A stretch of DNA of 8,809 nt from an uncultured Sphingomonadaceae bacterium (GTDB lineage Bacteria; Pseudomonadota; Alphaproteobacteria; Sphingomonadales; Sphingomonadaceae), in contig CAKZSF010000285.1 in assembly GCA_937920575.1 (NCBI GenBank), positions 1 to 8,809 of the forward strand, in the 5' to 3' direction. The notes under the pieces were generated by a model that saw only the letters and a program-made list of their open reading frames with translations, ran no database searches and had not been told where the DNA came from. Position numbers and translations under genes: made by a program. Below are positions 1 to 5,593 of the stretch, in pieces; positions within the stretch are counted from its first letter, which is position 1; each line of letters starts with the position of its first letter.

Positions 1-297
1 CGCTACATCCGCTACATCGCCGATTGGCGTCTGGGCCAGCTGGGCTTCCAGCCGATCTATATGGTGGAGGATCACCCCCTGCCATGGCTCGCCCCGCTGC
101 TGAACGGTGTGGAGCACGCCAACTTCTTCGAAACCCGCGCGACGGAATATTCAAAGGCCGCCACGAAGGGTAATTGGAACGACGTGTGGTCCACCTTCGA
201 CAAACGCAGCAAAGCAAACGCCAACAACGACGAAGTGCTGGTCGATGACGGGCCGGATATGTTTGGTGAGAGCGCTGGAGTGGAAGCGGCGGAATAA
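1..297 (+). CDS. nrdB: Ribonucleoside-diphosphate reductase beta subunit, C-terminal end (partial)
   Basis: This is the last 98 codons of a gene whose start lies before the window; frame 1 is open from base 1 to the TAA at 295-297. The product is the small (radical-bearing) subunit of class I ribonucleotide reductase, which works with NrdA in the cytoplasm to make deoxyribonucleotides. The visible part covers the last helices: an Arg/Tyr-rich helix (RYIRYIADWRLGQLGF), a Pro-Trp-Leu motif, then NFFETRATEYSKA, a stretch typical of the family just before the flexible tail. The acidic tail after it (DDGPDMFGESAG and on) would be the peptide that docks on the alpha subunit, as known for this family. 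The metal ligands and radical tyrosine lie upstream of the window and cannot be checked. No terminator is visible after the stop, and the next gene begins 17 bases later, so read-through is likely. Confidence 0.88.
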   Translation, partial: RYIRYIADWRLGQLGFQPIYMVEDHPLPWLAPLLNGVEHANFFETRATEYSKAATKGNWNDVWSTFDKRSKANANNDEVLVDDGPDMFGESAGVEAAE

Positions 298-300
298 AAA

Positions 301-307
301 AGGGGAG
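301..307 (+). promoter_or_regulatory. Strong ribosome binding site for a TTG start
   Basis: AGGGGAG lies 7 bases before the TTG at 315. It decides the start of the first cassette gene, because that frame has no ATG until almost its end. The same 7 bases recur at 1796-1802, beyond the second cassette gene. Confidence 0.6.
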
Positions 308-314
308 CGAATTT

Positions 315-1112
315 TTGAACAATTTGGGGGCCGCATTTCACGAGCTAGTATCGCTCGACGCTTGGCGCACTGCATACAACGATGAGGGAATTGCGTCCGT
401 TCATGTTGACTTATCTTTCCTAGATGCATCGATCGAGGATCCGACCGAGAAGAAAGTAACCTTCTTGTTGCGCCTCAAATGCGCGCGTTTAAAGGTAGTA
501 GTTCCACGTAGCGAACCACTTGCGGTAGTTCAGTCATCAGTGGACCGCGAGCCGTCATTGGAGGGGATTAAGAGGGTAATCGAGCTTCGGAAGACGCAAT
601 CCGCTCTTTCAGGAACTGCTGCTGCCAATTTGGGGAGCAAATCAGCTGGAGCTCTTGAAGCACATGCGTCCGCGTCAAGGGGAAATGAGCGTTCTGAAAC
701 AATTGAGAAATCAACGAAAATCTCGCAATTCAAGACCCAACAGCTTCGCGATGCCAACAGGAACTATCTTTGGGTGATTGAAGATTCGTCAGGCTCGACG
801 CTTTCAGGAAAGGTTTGGGATCCCGTCAAAAACCCACGGCTTTCAGTGAAGCAAGCTGTCAAAGAGCCAAAAATAGAAGCCGAGTGTCGAGTGGTAGTCT
901 CATGTCGAAAATGCGATTTTGATATAACTGATGTCAAAGTCAAAAAAGACGGAGTGTTCGCTCTGGTAACGAACAAGAACAAGCTCGCTGCTGCACATGC
1001 ACTTATCAAGCGAAAGCTCGTAGAGCATGGACTCGTTGGCGACTATGACGAAGATCTCGATCTTGTTGAAGTTACTCTCGCGGCCATGACTGTTCCGCAA
1101 GAAACGCAGTGA
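315..1112 (+). CDS. Unknown protein, first gene of two-gene cassette
   Basis: A 265-residue protein that I do not recognise. The start is TTG at 315, preceded by AGGGGAG; the only in-frame ATG is at codon 258, so a non-ATG start is required. No signal peptide or membrane segment is visible, so it is probably cytoplasmic. Residues 25-75 alternate like beta strands (LSFLDASI, VTFLLRLKCARLKVVV). Residues 94-135 are rich in Ala, Ser and Gly and look like a flexible linker. From 150 on there is a second strand-rich part (YLWVIED, LSGKVWDP) with a CRKC motif at 197-200 and a nearby Cys191; a single CxxC could be redox-active or half a metal site, but that is a guess. The C-terminal 40 residues look helical, then acidic. 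Base composition is visibly more AT-rich than nrdB or argB, which suggests acquisition. Its TGA overlaps the GTG of the next gene, so the two are probably translated together. Function unknown. Confidence 0.7.
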   Translation: MNNLGAAFHELVSLDAWRTAYNDEGIASVHVDLSFLDASIEDPTEKKVTFLLRLKCARLKVVVPRSEPLAVVQSSVDREPSLEGIKRVIELRKTQSALSGTAAANLGSKSAGALEAHASASRGNERSETIEKSTKISQFKTQQLRDANRNYLWVIEDSSGSTLSGKVWDPVKNPRLSVKQAVKEPKIEAECRVVVSCRKCDFDITDVKVKKDGVFALVTNKNKLAAAHALIKRKLVEHGLVGDYDEDLDLVEVTLAAMTVPQETQ

Positions 1113-1774
1113 CCTTCTTTGGTGAACTAGAAGCGATCCTTACATCTCGCGCTACTGACCTGAAGTATTTGGCGCAGCTGACCGAAGGTGATTGGGCCAC
1201 ACTGTATCGCGGACACTCATTGCAAGGCTGTGATCTACGAGGTCAGGATTTATCTGGATTGGACCTCCAAGACACAGATATTGACAAGGCGAATATTGAT
1301 CAGAAGACGATTATCGATCCAGAATTCGATCCTCGTCTCCCCAAATCTAATGAAAGCCATCGAACTTTCGTGATTTCGAAAGAGCTAGCGTTGGCCGTTG
1401 AGGCGTTTGCTGTTTCCGCCCAGTATGAATATTCTGCATGGGCATACAAGTTTCTTTTTTCTCGCTTCAGGCAGATTGCGAAATTTGGCGATCTACAAAA
1501 ATATGAACGCGCTATCGAAGACAACGCTGAGCTAACTCAGCTAGCAAAGCTTGGCAAAATCCCAGGCGGCACTAGAAAAAGAATACTAATTTCAACCGGG
1601 CAGTTAGAAGAAATTGGAAAGTTTGAACAGAAGCATTTCGGAGTTTATAGCGGTTATCGGTTTGCCTTATTGGCTGCACTAATGGCGCAAAGAGCAGATC
1701 GACTGCGGTTTAAGCACGATGGAAATTTGAAGCTTGAAGTGTTCTGGCCTGAATTAATGTCACAAAAAGTTTGA
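1109..1774 (+). CDS. Pentapeptide-repeat protein with helical C-terminal domain, second gene of cassette
   Basis: A 221-residue protein starting with GTG at 1109; GTGA shares four bases with the stop of the upstream gene, a classic coupling arrangement. Residues 36-70 form seven consecutive pentapeptides with Leu or Ile in the centre every five residues (38, 43, 48, 53, 58, 63, 68): HSLQG CDLRG QDLSG LDLQD, then TDIDK ANIDQ KTIID. This is the pentapeptide-repeat pattern that folds as a square right-handed beta helix, but at seven repeats it makes only about two turns, far shorter than Qnr or MfpA, the DNA-mimic gyrase protectors. Residues 80-221 are predicted mostly helical by eye (aromatic-rich AWAYKFLFSRFRQIAKF, then charged helices) and match no family I know. 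No signal peptide or transmembrane segment. Codon use is AT-rich like its partner and unlike the flanking genes. It may act with the upstream protein; what they do cannot be read from sequence. Confidence 0.75.
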   Translation: MTFFGELEAILTSRATDLKYLAQLTEGDWATLYRGHSLQGCDLRGQDLSGLDLQDTDIDKANIDQKTIIDPEFDPRLPKSNESHRTFVISKELALAVEAFAVSAQYEYSAWAYKFLFSRFRQIAKFGDLQKYERAIEDNAELTQLAKLGKIPGGTRKRILISTGQLEEIGKFEQKHFGVYSGYRFALLAALMAQRADRLRFKHDGNLKLEVFWPELMSQKV

Positions 1775-1861
1775 TTGGGGCGCGCTGCAGAGTTGAGGGG
1801 AGAAATACCTACTTAGCATTCGGCAACGCTTCATCAATCCCACGCCGATAAACCTCTTGCC

Positions 1862-2164
1862 ATGACGTTCAACTTTATCGGCTTTAACATCGGTCTTTTC
1901 GAGATCGCTCTCGCGCTGATCGCGATCAACTTTGCCGCCTTTGTTGCTTTCGGAATCGACAAGGCGCTGGCTGAGAGCCAGTCGCGGCGTATCTCGGAGG
2001 CCGCTCTCTTGCAGCTCGCCTTCTTTGGCGGGATTGGCGGCGCCTATGCCGGGCGCGCGCTCTTTCGGCACAAGACCCGCAAGCAGCCTTTCAGCAATCA
2101 CCTCGCCATGATCGGCGCGCTGCAACTCTGCGCCGCCGCCTTTGCGCTCGTCTGTTTCTGGTGA
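1862..2164 (+). CDS. DUF1294 family small membrane protein
   Basis: A 100-residue membrane protein of the DUF1294 family, whose role is unknown. The family signature is complete: a first hydrophobic helix (about residues 10-30), then GIDK (31-34), Ser-Arg-Arg-Ile with Glu (41-46), a Gly-rich second helix (FFGGIGGAYAG, 54-64), the HKTRK motif (70-74) with a following Phe, and a last hydrophobic helix (82-99). Length is normal for the version without an N-terminal cold-shock domain. The ATG at 1862 is the only good start; no strong ribosome binding site precedes it. It sits alone, 87 bases after the cassette, and converges with the DUF2867-like gene on the other strand. Confidence 0.85.
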   Translation: MTFNFIGFNIGLFEIALALIAINFAAFVAFGIDKALAESQSRRISEAALLQLAFFGGIGGAYAGRALFRHKTRKQPFSNHLAMIGALQLCAAAFALVCFW

Positions 2165-2219
2165 TGGTCACGTAGGTTTGGCCAAGCGGTGAGGAGTTGT
2201 TTGTTGGGACCCTGCGGGC

Positions 2220-2237
2220 GCGGGGCCTCCGCCCCGC
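2220..2237. terminator. Perfect GC-rich hairpin in convergent gap
   Basis: GCGGGGC, loop CTCC, GCCCCGC: a perfect 7-bp stem 55 bases after the DUF1294 stop. There is no run of T on either side, so it is not a textbook intrinsic terminator, but its place between two convergent genes fits a bidirectional transcript end. It could instead be a short dispersed repeat. Confidence 0.35.
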
Positions 2238-2276
2238 TTGCTGCCTTGCATAAGCTCGGGCGGGCGGTTGCCCTTG

Positions 2277-2297
2277 CGGTCACCTGGTCGGTGACCG
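2277..2297. terminator. Second perfect hairpin in convergent gap
   Basis: CGGTCACC, loop TGGTC, GGTGACCG: a perfect 8-bp stem, 59 bases before the stop of the minus-strand gene. As with its neighbour there is no T-tract. It may end the minus-strand transcript or protect its 3' end. The rest of 2165-2356 shows no coding sequence that I can support. Confidence 0.3.
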
Positions 2298-2356
2298 GTT
2301 CATGCCAAGCCGTCAGATTCGCATCAGGGGTCTTGGTGCAAGACGCTCTCTCGCGC

Positions 2357-2992
2357 TCAAACCCCACCCAGCAACACTTTCGCATAGGCCACATGGAATC
2401 CCATCAGAGCTTTGACCAAGGCGCTGTCCGGTTTGACCACAAGGCTCCCGAAATAGAGCTTGGTTGAGGCCCCATCCTGCGCGGCTTCAAGCTCCGGTTG
2501 TCCTACCGGTTCAGCCTGCGGTCGTGCTTCGCAACCGCTGCTTGAGGACACGGCCAACCAACTCGCTGTGCGCCCTTGGAAGTCGCGCAGGAGGATTTCT
2601 TGGCGCAACTTCCCTTTTTTGTCATCCTCGCGAAAGCGGGGATCCAGTGCGGAGTTGTTGCCGTTGGATTCTGGGTTCCCGCTTTCGCGGGAATGACAAT
2701 TGGGAGATAATCTCCCCACGTCAGTACGCTCCACCAAATCCCACGCGGCAAAGCTCTCCGTCCTACCCTTGGCCAGTGCGGCGATATCTGCGTGGTTCGC
2801 CCCGCGTCCGATCAGACCGAGCAGCTTGCGCTCTGGCAAAAACGCCCAGCTGGAATAGAACCGCGTGATATATTCGCTCAGCGAGACCGTTCCCGGCACT
2901 GTCCGCACAAAACAATCGGTGTAATCATCCGGCCCGGCATGTTTGGCCAGCAAGCTGTCGGGCGGAACGATAGCCGCGCTGACTTTGCTCAT
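2357..2992 (-). CDS. DUF2867-like protein with in-frame repeat insertion
   Basis: A 211-residue protein of unknown function, resembling DUF2867 by overall pattern: an N-terminal HAGPDDYTDCF segment (18-28), a helix with SSWAFLPERKLLGLIGR (47-63), a central FAAWDLVERT strand (81-90), EILLRDFQGRTASWLAV (132-148) and a final TKLYFGSLVV strand plus helix with GFH (177-200). The family call is from memory and not certain. Residues 99-124 are encoded by a dispersed palindromic repeat, not by family sequence, and residues about 151-175 (Pro, Glu, Gln, Ala rich) also break the expected pattern between two strands. Both fall at likely surface loops, so the protein may still fold. The ATG at 2992 overlaps the TGA of the small upstream gene by four bases, so the two probably form an operon. 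No signal peptide. Confidence 0.7.
   Translation of the reverse strand: MSKVSAAIVPPDSLLAKHAGPDDYTDCFVRTVPGTVSLSEYITRFYSSWAFLPERKLLGLIGRGANHADIAALAKGRTESFAAWDLVERTDVGRLSPNCHSRESGNPESNGNNSALDPRFREDDKKGKLRQEILLRDFQGRTASWLAVSSSSGCEARPQAEPVGQPELEAAQDGASTKLYFGSLVVKPDSALVKALMGFHVAYAKVLLGGV
2621..2697. repeat. 77-bp palindromic repeat element inside a coding frame
   Basis: Two 27-base arms (2621-2647 and 2671-2697) are inverted copies of each other with 23 of 27 positions matching, around a 23-base spacer. Each arm is also a hairpin: ATCCTCGC-GAAA-GCGGGGAT at 2624-2643 (one G-T wobble) and TTCCCGC-TTTC-GCGGGAA at 2676-2693 (perfect). The outer ends read GTCAT and ATGAC. Elements of this kind, which give peptides such as SRESGNP or VIPAKAG when translated, are widely dispersed in proteobacterial genomes; they recall the paired dRS3 repeats of Neisseria and the Rickettsia palindromic elements found within genes. 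This is the only copy in the window. Confidence 0.85.
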
Positions 2993-3144
2993 GGCGATTT
3001 GTCTACACCCCGTCGGTCTGCGCGGCTACGGCGCTCGGTCTTGCGCTTGTCAGGGCCATCGAATGGCTCATCAGACTCGCGCCGGTCCCCTTTCCGGCGT
3101 TCACTTTTGCGGCGTTCATCTTCGCTCTTGTTCGTGTCAGACAT
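2989..3144 (-). CDS. Small Arg-rich, highly charged protein (51 aa)
   Basis: A 51-residue gene starting with ATG at 3144, with GGAGGA four bases before it, the best ribosome binding site in the window. Its TGA shares ATGA with the start of the DUF2867-like gene. The product starts MSDTNKSEDERRKSERR and continues KGDRRESDEPFDG, with a second basic cluster KRKTERRSRADRRG. It has almost no hydrophobic residues (one Phe, one Val) and should be disordered. The repeated ERRK/DRR blocks spaced by three or four residues suggest binding to nucleic acid, acidic lipid or another acidic partner, but no domain is recognisable. The strong site, exact overlap and complete lack of stops support it as real; the composition alone would not. 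It is divergent from the PilZ gene, with 146 bases between the starts. Confidence 0.7.
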   Translation of the reverse strand: MSDTNKSEDERRKSERRKGDRRESDEPFDGPDKRKTERRSRADRRGVDKSP

Positions 3145-3148
3145 GTGT

Positions 3149-3154
3149 TCCTCC
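3149..3154 (-). promoter_or_regulatory. Consensus ribosome binding site of the small gene
   Basis: On the minus strand GGAGGA lies four bases before the ATG at 3144. It is close to a full anti-16S match and is the main reason for calling the 51-residue gene. Confidence 0.7.
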
Positions 3155-3290
3155 ACTCCCGCTAGTAATCGCAGGCATTAGCACATTTTGGATGCAACGG
3201 CACGCGGCAGAGCGGATGCGGCAGCGATGGTGTCGGCAAGAGCGCGTGCAAAGCCGCGCGCTCCTAACCGAAAATTCACCATATGCGCCG

Positions 3291-3677
3291 ATGTTTGGCG
3301 GCATGTTCGGGAAACGAACCTTTGGCAAATTGGGCAATCGTGCGGCCGCTCGCCTCGAGATCGATATCGAGGGTGGTTTGCGCACGCCGACTCAATCCTA
3401 TGCCTTCCGGTTGGAAAACGCCTCCGTTTCAGGGTGCGGCTTCGCAATGGACGGATCGGATCGCGACCGTCCGCTGCTTGTCGGAACAGAGGTCTTGGTC
3501 AAGTTCGAGCGGGTCGAGACATTCGGCCAGATCGCCTGGATTGCTCGCGGGCGATGCGGCGTCAAATTCGTAAAGCCTATCAAGCAAGAACAGCTCGCGC
3601 GGCTTCGCTGGATCATCGAGCATCCAGCGCGGCATCAACGCAACGCTGCGAACGCTGCCACCGCCATGTGGCGCTAG
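3291..3677 (+). CDS. PilZ domain protein (cyclic-di-GMP receptor)
   Basis: A 128-residue single-domain PilZ protein. Both conserved ligand motifs are present: RxxxR at 17-21 (RAAAR) and NxSxxG at 43-48 (NASVSG), followed by the barrel strands (GTEVLVKFE, FGQIAWIARGRCGVKFV, 65-94) and a C-terminal helix. By family knowledge it should bind cyclic-di-GMP and act in the cytoplasm on a partner controlling motility, surface polymer or transcription; the target is not evident. The frame is open upstream as far as 2943, but that part overlaps the opposite-strand small gene and has no family character. I chose ATG 3291; ATG 3303 (MFGKRTFG) is equally possible, and 3192 or 3216 less so. None has a good ribosome binding site. 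It ends tail to tail with the lipoprotein gene, four bases between the stops. Confidence 0.87.
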   Translation: MFGGMFGKRTFGKLGNRAAARLEIDIEGGLRTPTQSYAFRLENASVSGCGFAMDGSDRDRPLLVGTEVLVKFERVETFGQIAWIARGRCGVKFVKPIKQEQLARLRWIIEHPARHQRNAANAATAMWR

Positions 3678-3694
3678 GGCGCTATTCGGCGCCC
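3677..3694. terminator. Hairpin across the stops of two convergent genes
   Basis: GGGCGC, loop TATTCG, GCGCCC: a perfect 6-bp stem that begins on the last base of the PilZ stop and spans the TAG of the lipoprotein gene. It lacks a T-tract in either direction. It could be a compact shared end signal; coincidence is possible in GC-rich DNA. Confidence 0.25.
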
Positions 3695-4347
3695 CATGGC
3701 GCGGGGGGTGCATCCACCGGCTGGCTTAGATCAAACTCAACGCGGAAGAAGCGATCCTCTGGCGCGCCAGCGGCCTTCGTGCGTTTGAGCTGATAGGCGA
3801 ATTTGGGGGCATTCGCTTCGCCATTTGCCGGGTCGACCTCGACTGTCCAGACATTCGTGACAGAGGCCGCCAGATCATTGGCTTCGAACATCGTGATGCT
3901 TTCCGCATCCACCGGGAAATCCTGCGCACGCGTGGTGCCATCGCTGTCTGTATCGCCGCCATACATGGTGACCGCATCAGGCTTGCCATCCTCGTGCCGG
4001 TGATCATGCTTGAGGCGCAGGCCGGCATCAGTGCGCGTGATCAGCCAAGTGCGCGAACGGTCCCAATTCCCCGATTGTGTCTCGACATGGAATGGCACGG
4101 CGATGCGTTCATCCGAACACTCACGCACATGCATCACCATCGCGCGGCCAGAGAAATCGGCATCCGCCTCGTCCACGCTGACCAGCTTGCCCGCGTAGGC
4201 TTTCCCGCAATGGCTGGCGAGTGCGGCGAAGAACGCATCTTGCGGCGATGCCTCGGCCACACCTTCTGATGTCGGCGGGGCGGTGTCGCATGCGGACAGG
4301 GTGAGGGCCGCTGCAAGGGCGAGCGAGCAAGAGAAGCGTTGTTTCAT
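3682..4347 (-). CDS. Uncharacterised lipoprotein (221 aa)
   Basis: A 221-residue predicted lipoprotein. The N-terminus has two basic residues, a hydrophobic core and the lipobox LSAC with the modified Cys at position 20. Asp at +2 would favour inner-membrane retention by the E. coli rule, which may not hold in this group. The mature part has Cys47 (HCGKAYAGK) and Cys77 (RECSDE), possibly a disulfide, then a strand-rich region with RSRTWLITRT and LKHDHRHEDG, a His/Asp-rich stretch that could bind metal, and FFRVEFDLSQP near the end. I know this as a recurring unannotated secreted protein in related bacteria but can name no domain. ATG 4347 is the only start giving a signal peptide. It ends against the PilZ gene and lies 62 bases after the HapK-like gene, so co-transcription with that gene is possible. 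Confidence 0.82.
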   Translation of the reverse strand: MKQRFSCSLALAAALTLSACDTAPPTSEGVAEASPQDAFFAALASHCGKAYAGKLVSVDEADADFSGRAMVMHVRECSDERIAVPFHVETQSGNWDRSRTWLITRTDAGLRLKHDHRHEDGKPDAVTMYGGDTDSDGTTRAQDFPVDAESITMFEANDLAASVTNVWTVEVDPANGEANAPKFAYQLKRTKAAGAPEDRFFRVEFDLSQPVDAPPAPWGAE

Positions 4348-4379
4348 AGCTGCGTCACTACACGCCCGGCGCAGCGTTT

Positions 4380-4399
4380 CCTACTGCCAATGCAGTGGG
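4380..4399 (-). terminator. Hairpin between HapK-like and lipoprotein genes
   Basis: CCTACTGC, loop CAAT, GCAGTGGG: an 8-bp stem with one wobble, 10 bases after the HapK-like stop in the direction of transcription. There is no T-run, so termination is uncertain; it could act as a 3'-end stabiliser or attenuate the following lipoprotein gene. Confidence 0.3.
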
Positions 4400-4409
4400 A
4401 TGATGGATA

Positions 4410-4721
4410 TCAGACCATTTCGGCAACGAGGAATTCGGGATCCTTCACCATTCCCATAAATTCGCCCATCACGCCTTGAACAACGTCGCCCGGCATATCT
4501 TCGCCAGTGAAGCCATCGATATCGGGCACATCGAACAATTCAACGTAGGTCACGCTGGGATCGCCTTCGCCCAGCAATTTACCGGACACGCGATAGGTGT
4601 TGAAGCTTTCAACCCGCGACAGGCCGCGCATTGCGGGCTGATCAACCTTGGTCACCCACTCTTCGAATTGTTCGCGCGTTACACCGTCGGCCAGTTGATA
4701 CTTGATGATGATCGCAGCCAT
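4410..4721 (-). CDS. REDY-like / HapK family small protein
   Basis: A 103-residue protein resembling the REDY-like HapK family, which is named after accessory proteins of prodigiosin-type pigment clusters but is common in sphingomonads without such clusters. The fold expected is the ferredoxin-like dimeric alpha-beta barrel: strand AAIIIKYQLADG (2-13), helix TREQFEEWVTKVDQPAMRGL, strand VESFNTYRVSGKL, strand SVTYVELFDV, then a C-terminal helix and the ending KDPEFLVAEMV. No catalytic residues can be assigned. I chose ATG 4721 because AGAGAGG lies nine bases before it and the family begins at this Met; an in-frame ATG at 4751 would add ten residues that include the ribosome binding site. No pigment genes are nearby. 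The family call is moderate; the gene itself is secure. Confidence 0.75.
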   Translation of the reverse strand: MAAIIIKYQLADGVTREQFEEWVTKVDQPAMRGLSRVESFNTYRVSGKLLGEGDPSVTYVELFDVPDIDGFTGEDMPGDVVQGVMGEFMGMVKDPEFLVAEMV

Positions 4722-4730
4722 GTTTGAAAA

Positions 4731-4737
4731 CCTCTCT
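4731..4737 (-). promoter_or_regulatory. Ribosome binding site fixing the HapK-like start
   Basis: On the minus strand AGAGAGG lies nine bases before the ATG at 4721 and favours it over the in-frame ATG at 4751. Confidence 0.5.
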
Positions 4738-4807
4738 TTATTGGATCGCAATGAGGCCTTTGCTGCCGCTTGCGCCCAGCGAATTCAAGCGGAATTTTGC
4801 GCGCGGA

Positions 4808-5584
4808 TCAGTCGTGCTCAGTCCGGTAGGGCGCAATGGGGTGAAGCGCGGCAAATTCCTCTGTGAGTGGTTCGTGGCCCAGTTCTGGCCAGTCGATCTC
4901 TTCATGCGGGACATGCGTATCGGGTAAACGGTCGAGCAGATCGCGGATCAGAGTCAACCGGCCATGCTTTTGATCGTTGTAATCGACGACAGTCCACGGT
5001 GCGTGTTCGGTATGGGTGGCGGCAAACATCGCTTCGCGCGCGGCGGAGTATTCGGCAAATTTGGTGCGCGCCTTGATGTCGATGGGCGAGAGCTTCCAGC
5101 GTTTCAGCGGGTCGGCGAGCCGCTCTGCAAAGCGTTCCTCTTGGGCCTCCTGATCGCAGCTCAGCCAATATTTGAACAGCAATATACCGTCATCAACCAG
5201 CAGCTTCTCAAACGTCGGAGCCTCTTGCAAAAAGCGCGCGACTTGCGGCTCGTCGGCAAAGCCCATCACCCGCTCAACGCCCGCACGGTTGTACCAGCTG
5301 CGGTCGAACAACACGATTTCGCCAGCGGCCGGCAAATGCGGGACATAGCGTTGGAAATACCACTGCGTGCGCTCCACATCGCTCGGCTTGGGCAGGGCCA
5401 CGATACGGCATTGGCGCGGGTTCAGGCGCTGGCTGATTGCACGGATGGTGCCGCCTTTTCCGGCCGTGTCGCGCCCCTCCAACAACACGCAAATGCGCGC
5501 GCCGGTTGCCTTGGCCCAGCGCGACATGCTGACCAGTTCGTGCTCAAGCGGTTCGAGCAGTTTCTCGTATTGCTTCTTCTTCAT
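4808..5584 (-). CDS. ppk2: Polyphosphate kinase 2 (PPK2) family protein
   Basis: A 258-residue PPK2-family kinase, which moves phosphate between polyphosphate and nucleotides in the cytoplasm; the family is distinct from PPK1. The P-loop is the PPK2 form EGRDTAGKGG at 36-45, the Walker B region is IVLFDRSWYNRAGVE at 90-104, and the lid is RFAERLADPLKRWKLSPID near 155-175, followed by ARTKFAEYSAAREAMF and the WTVVDYNDQKHGR segment. All the hallmark residues are present and the length fits a single-domain (one-lobe) enzyme. Nucleotide preference (ADP, GDP or AMP) cannot be read safely. ATG 5584 is preceded by TTAGGA, which overlaps the stop of the nuclease-like gene, so translation is probably coupled to it. 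It is the last of three tightly packed genes; 86 bases separate it from the HapK-like gene. Confidence 0.93.
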   Translation of the reverse strand: MKKKQYEKLLEPLEHELVSMSRWAKATGARICVLLEGRDTAGKGGTIRAISQRLNPRQCRIVALPKPSDVERTQWYFQRYVPHLPAAGEIVLFDRSWYNRAGVERVMGFADEPQVARFLQEAPTFEKLLVDDGILLFKYWLSCDQEAQEERFAERLADPLKRWKLSPIDIKARTKFAEYSAAREAMFAATHTEHAPWTVVDYNDQKHGRLTLIRDLLDRLPDTHVPHEEIDWPELGHEPLTEEFAALHPIAPYRTEHD

Positions 5585-5593
5585 ATTGCTATC

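Noticed and set aside
1216..1320. Second cassette protein as a Qnr-type quinolone resistance protein
   Set aside because: Seven pentapeptides are far too few for the DNA-mimic fold, and the rest of the protein is unrelated to Qnr.
2460..2868. Plus-strand and alternative-frame open frames across the palindromic repeat
   Set aside because: They translate the repeat in other frames and lack start signals; the minus-strand DUF2867-like frame explains the sequence on both sides of the element.
2989..3144. RxxxR-like motifs in the small Arg-rich protein as a cyclic-di-GMP site
   Set aside because: The motif arises trivially in Arg-rich repeats, and there is no beta barrel or NxSxxG motif.
3160..3175. 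Bases matching a conserved stretch near the 3' end of 16S rRNA (CGCTAGTAATCGC)
   Set aside because: Only 13 bases match and the flanks diverge at once. A match of this length between 16S and a window of this size can arise by chance.
2943..3290. Upstream extension of the PilZ frame
   Set aside because: The extension has no PilZ character and runs through the opposite-strand small gene, which has a much better ribosome binding site.
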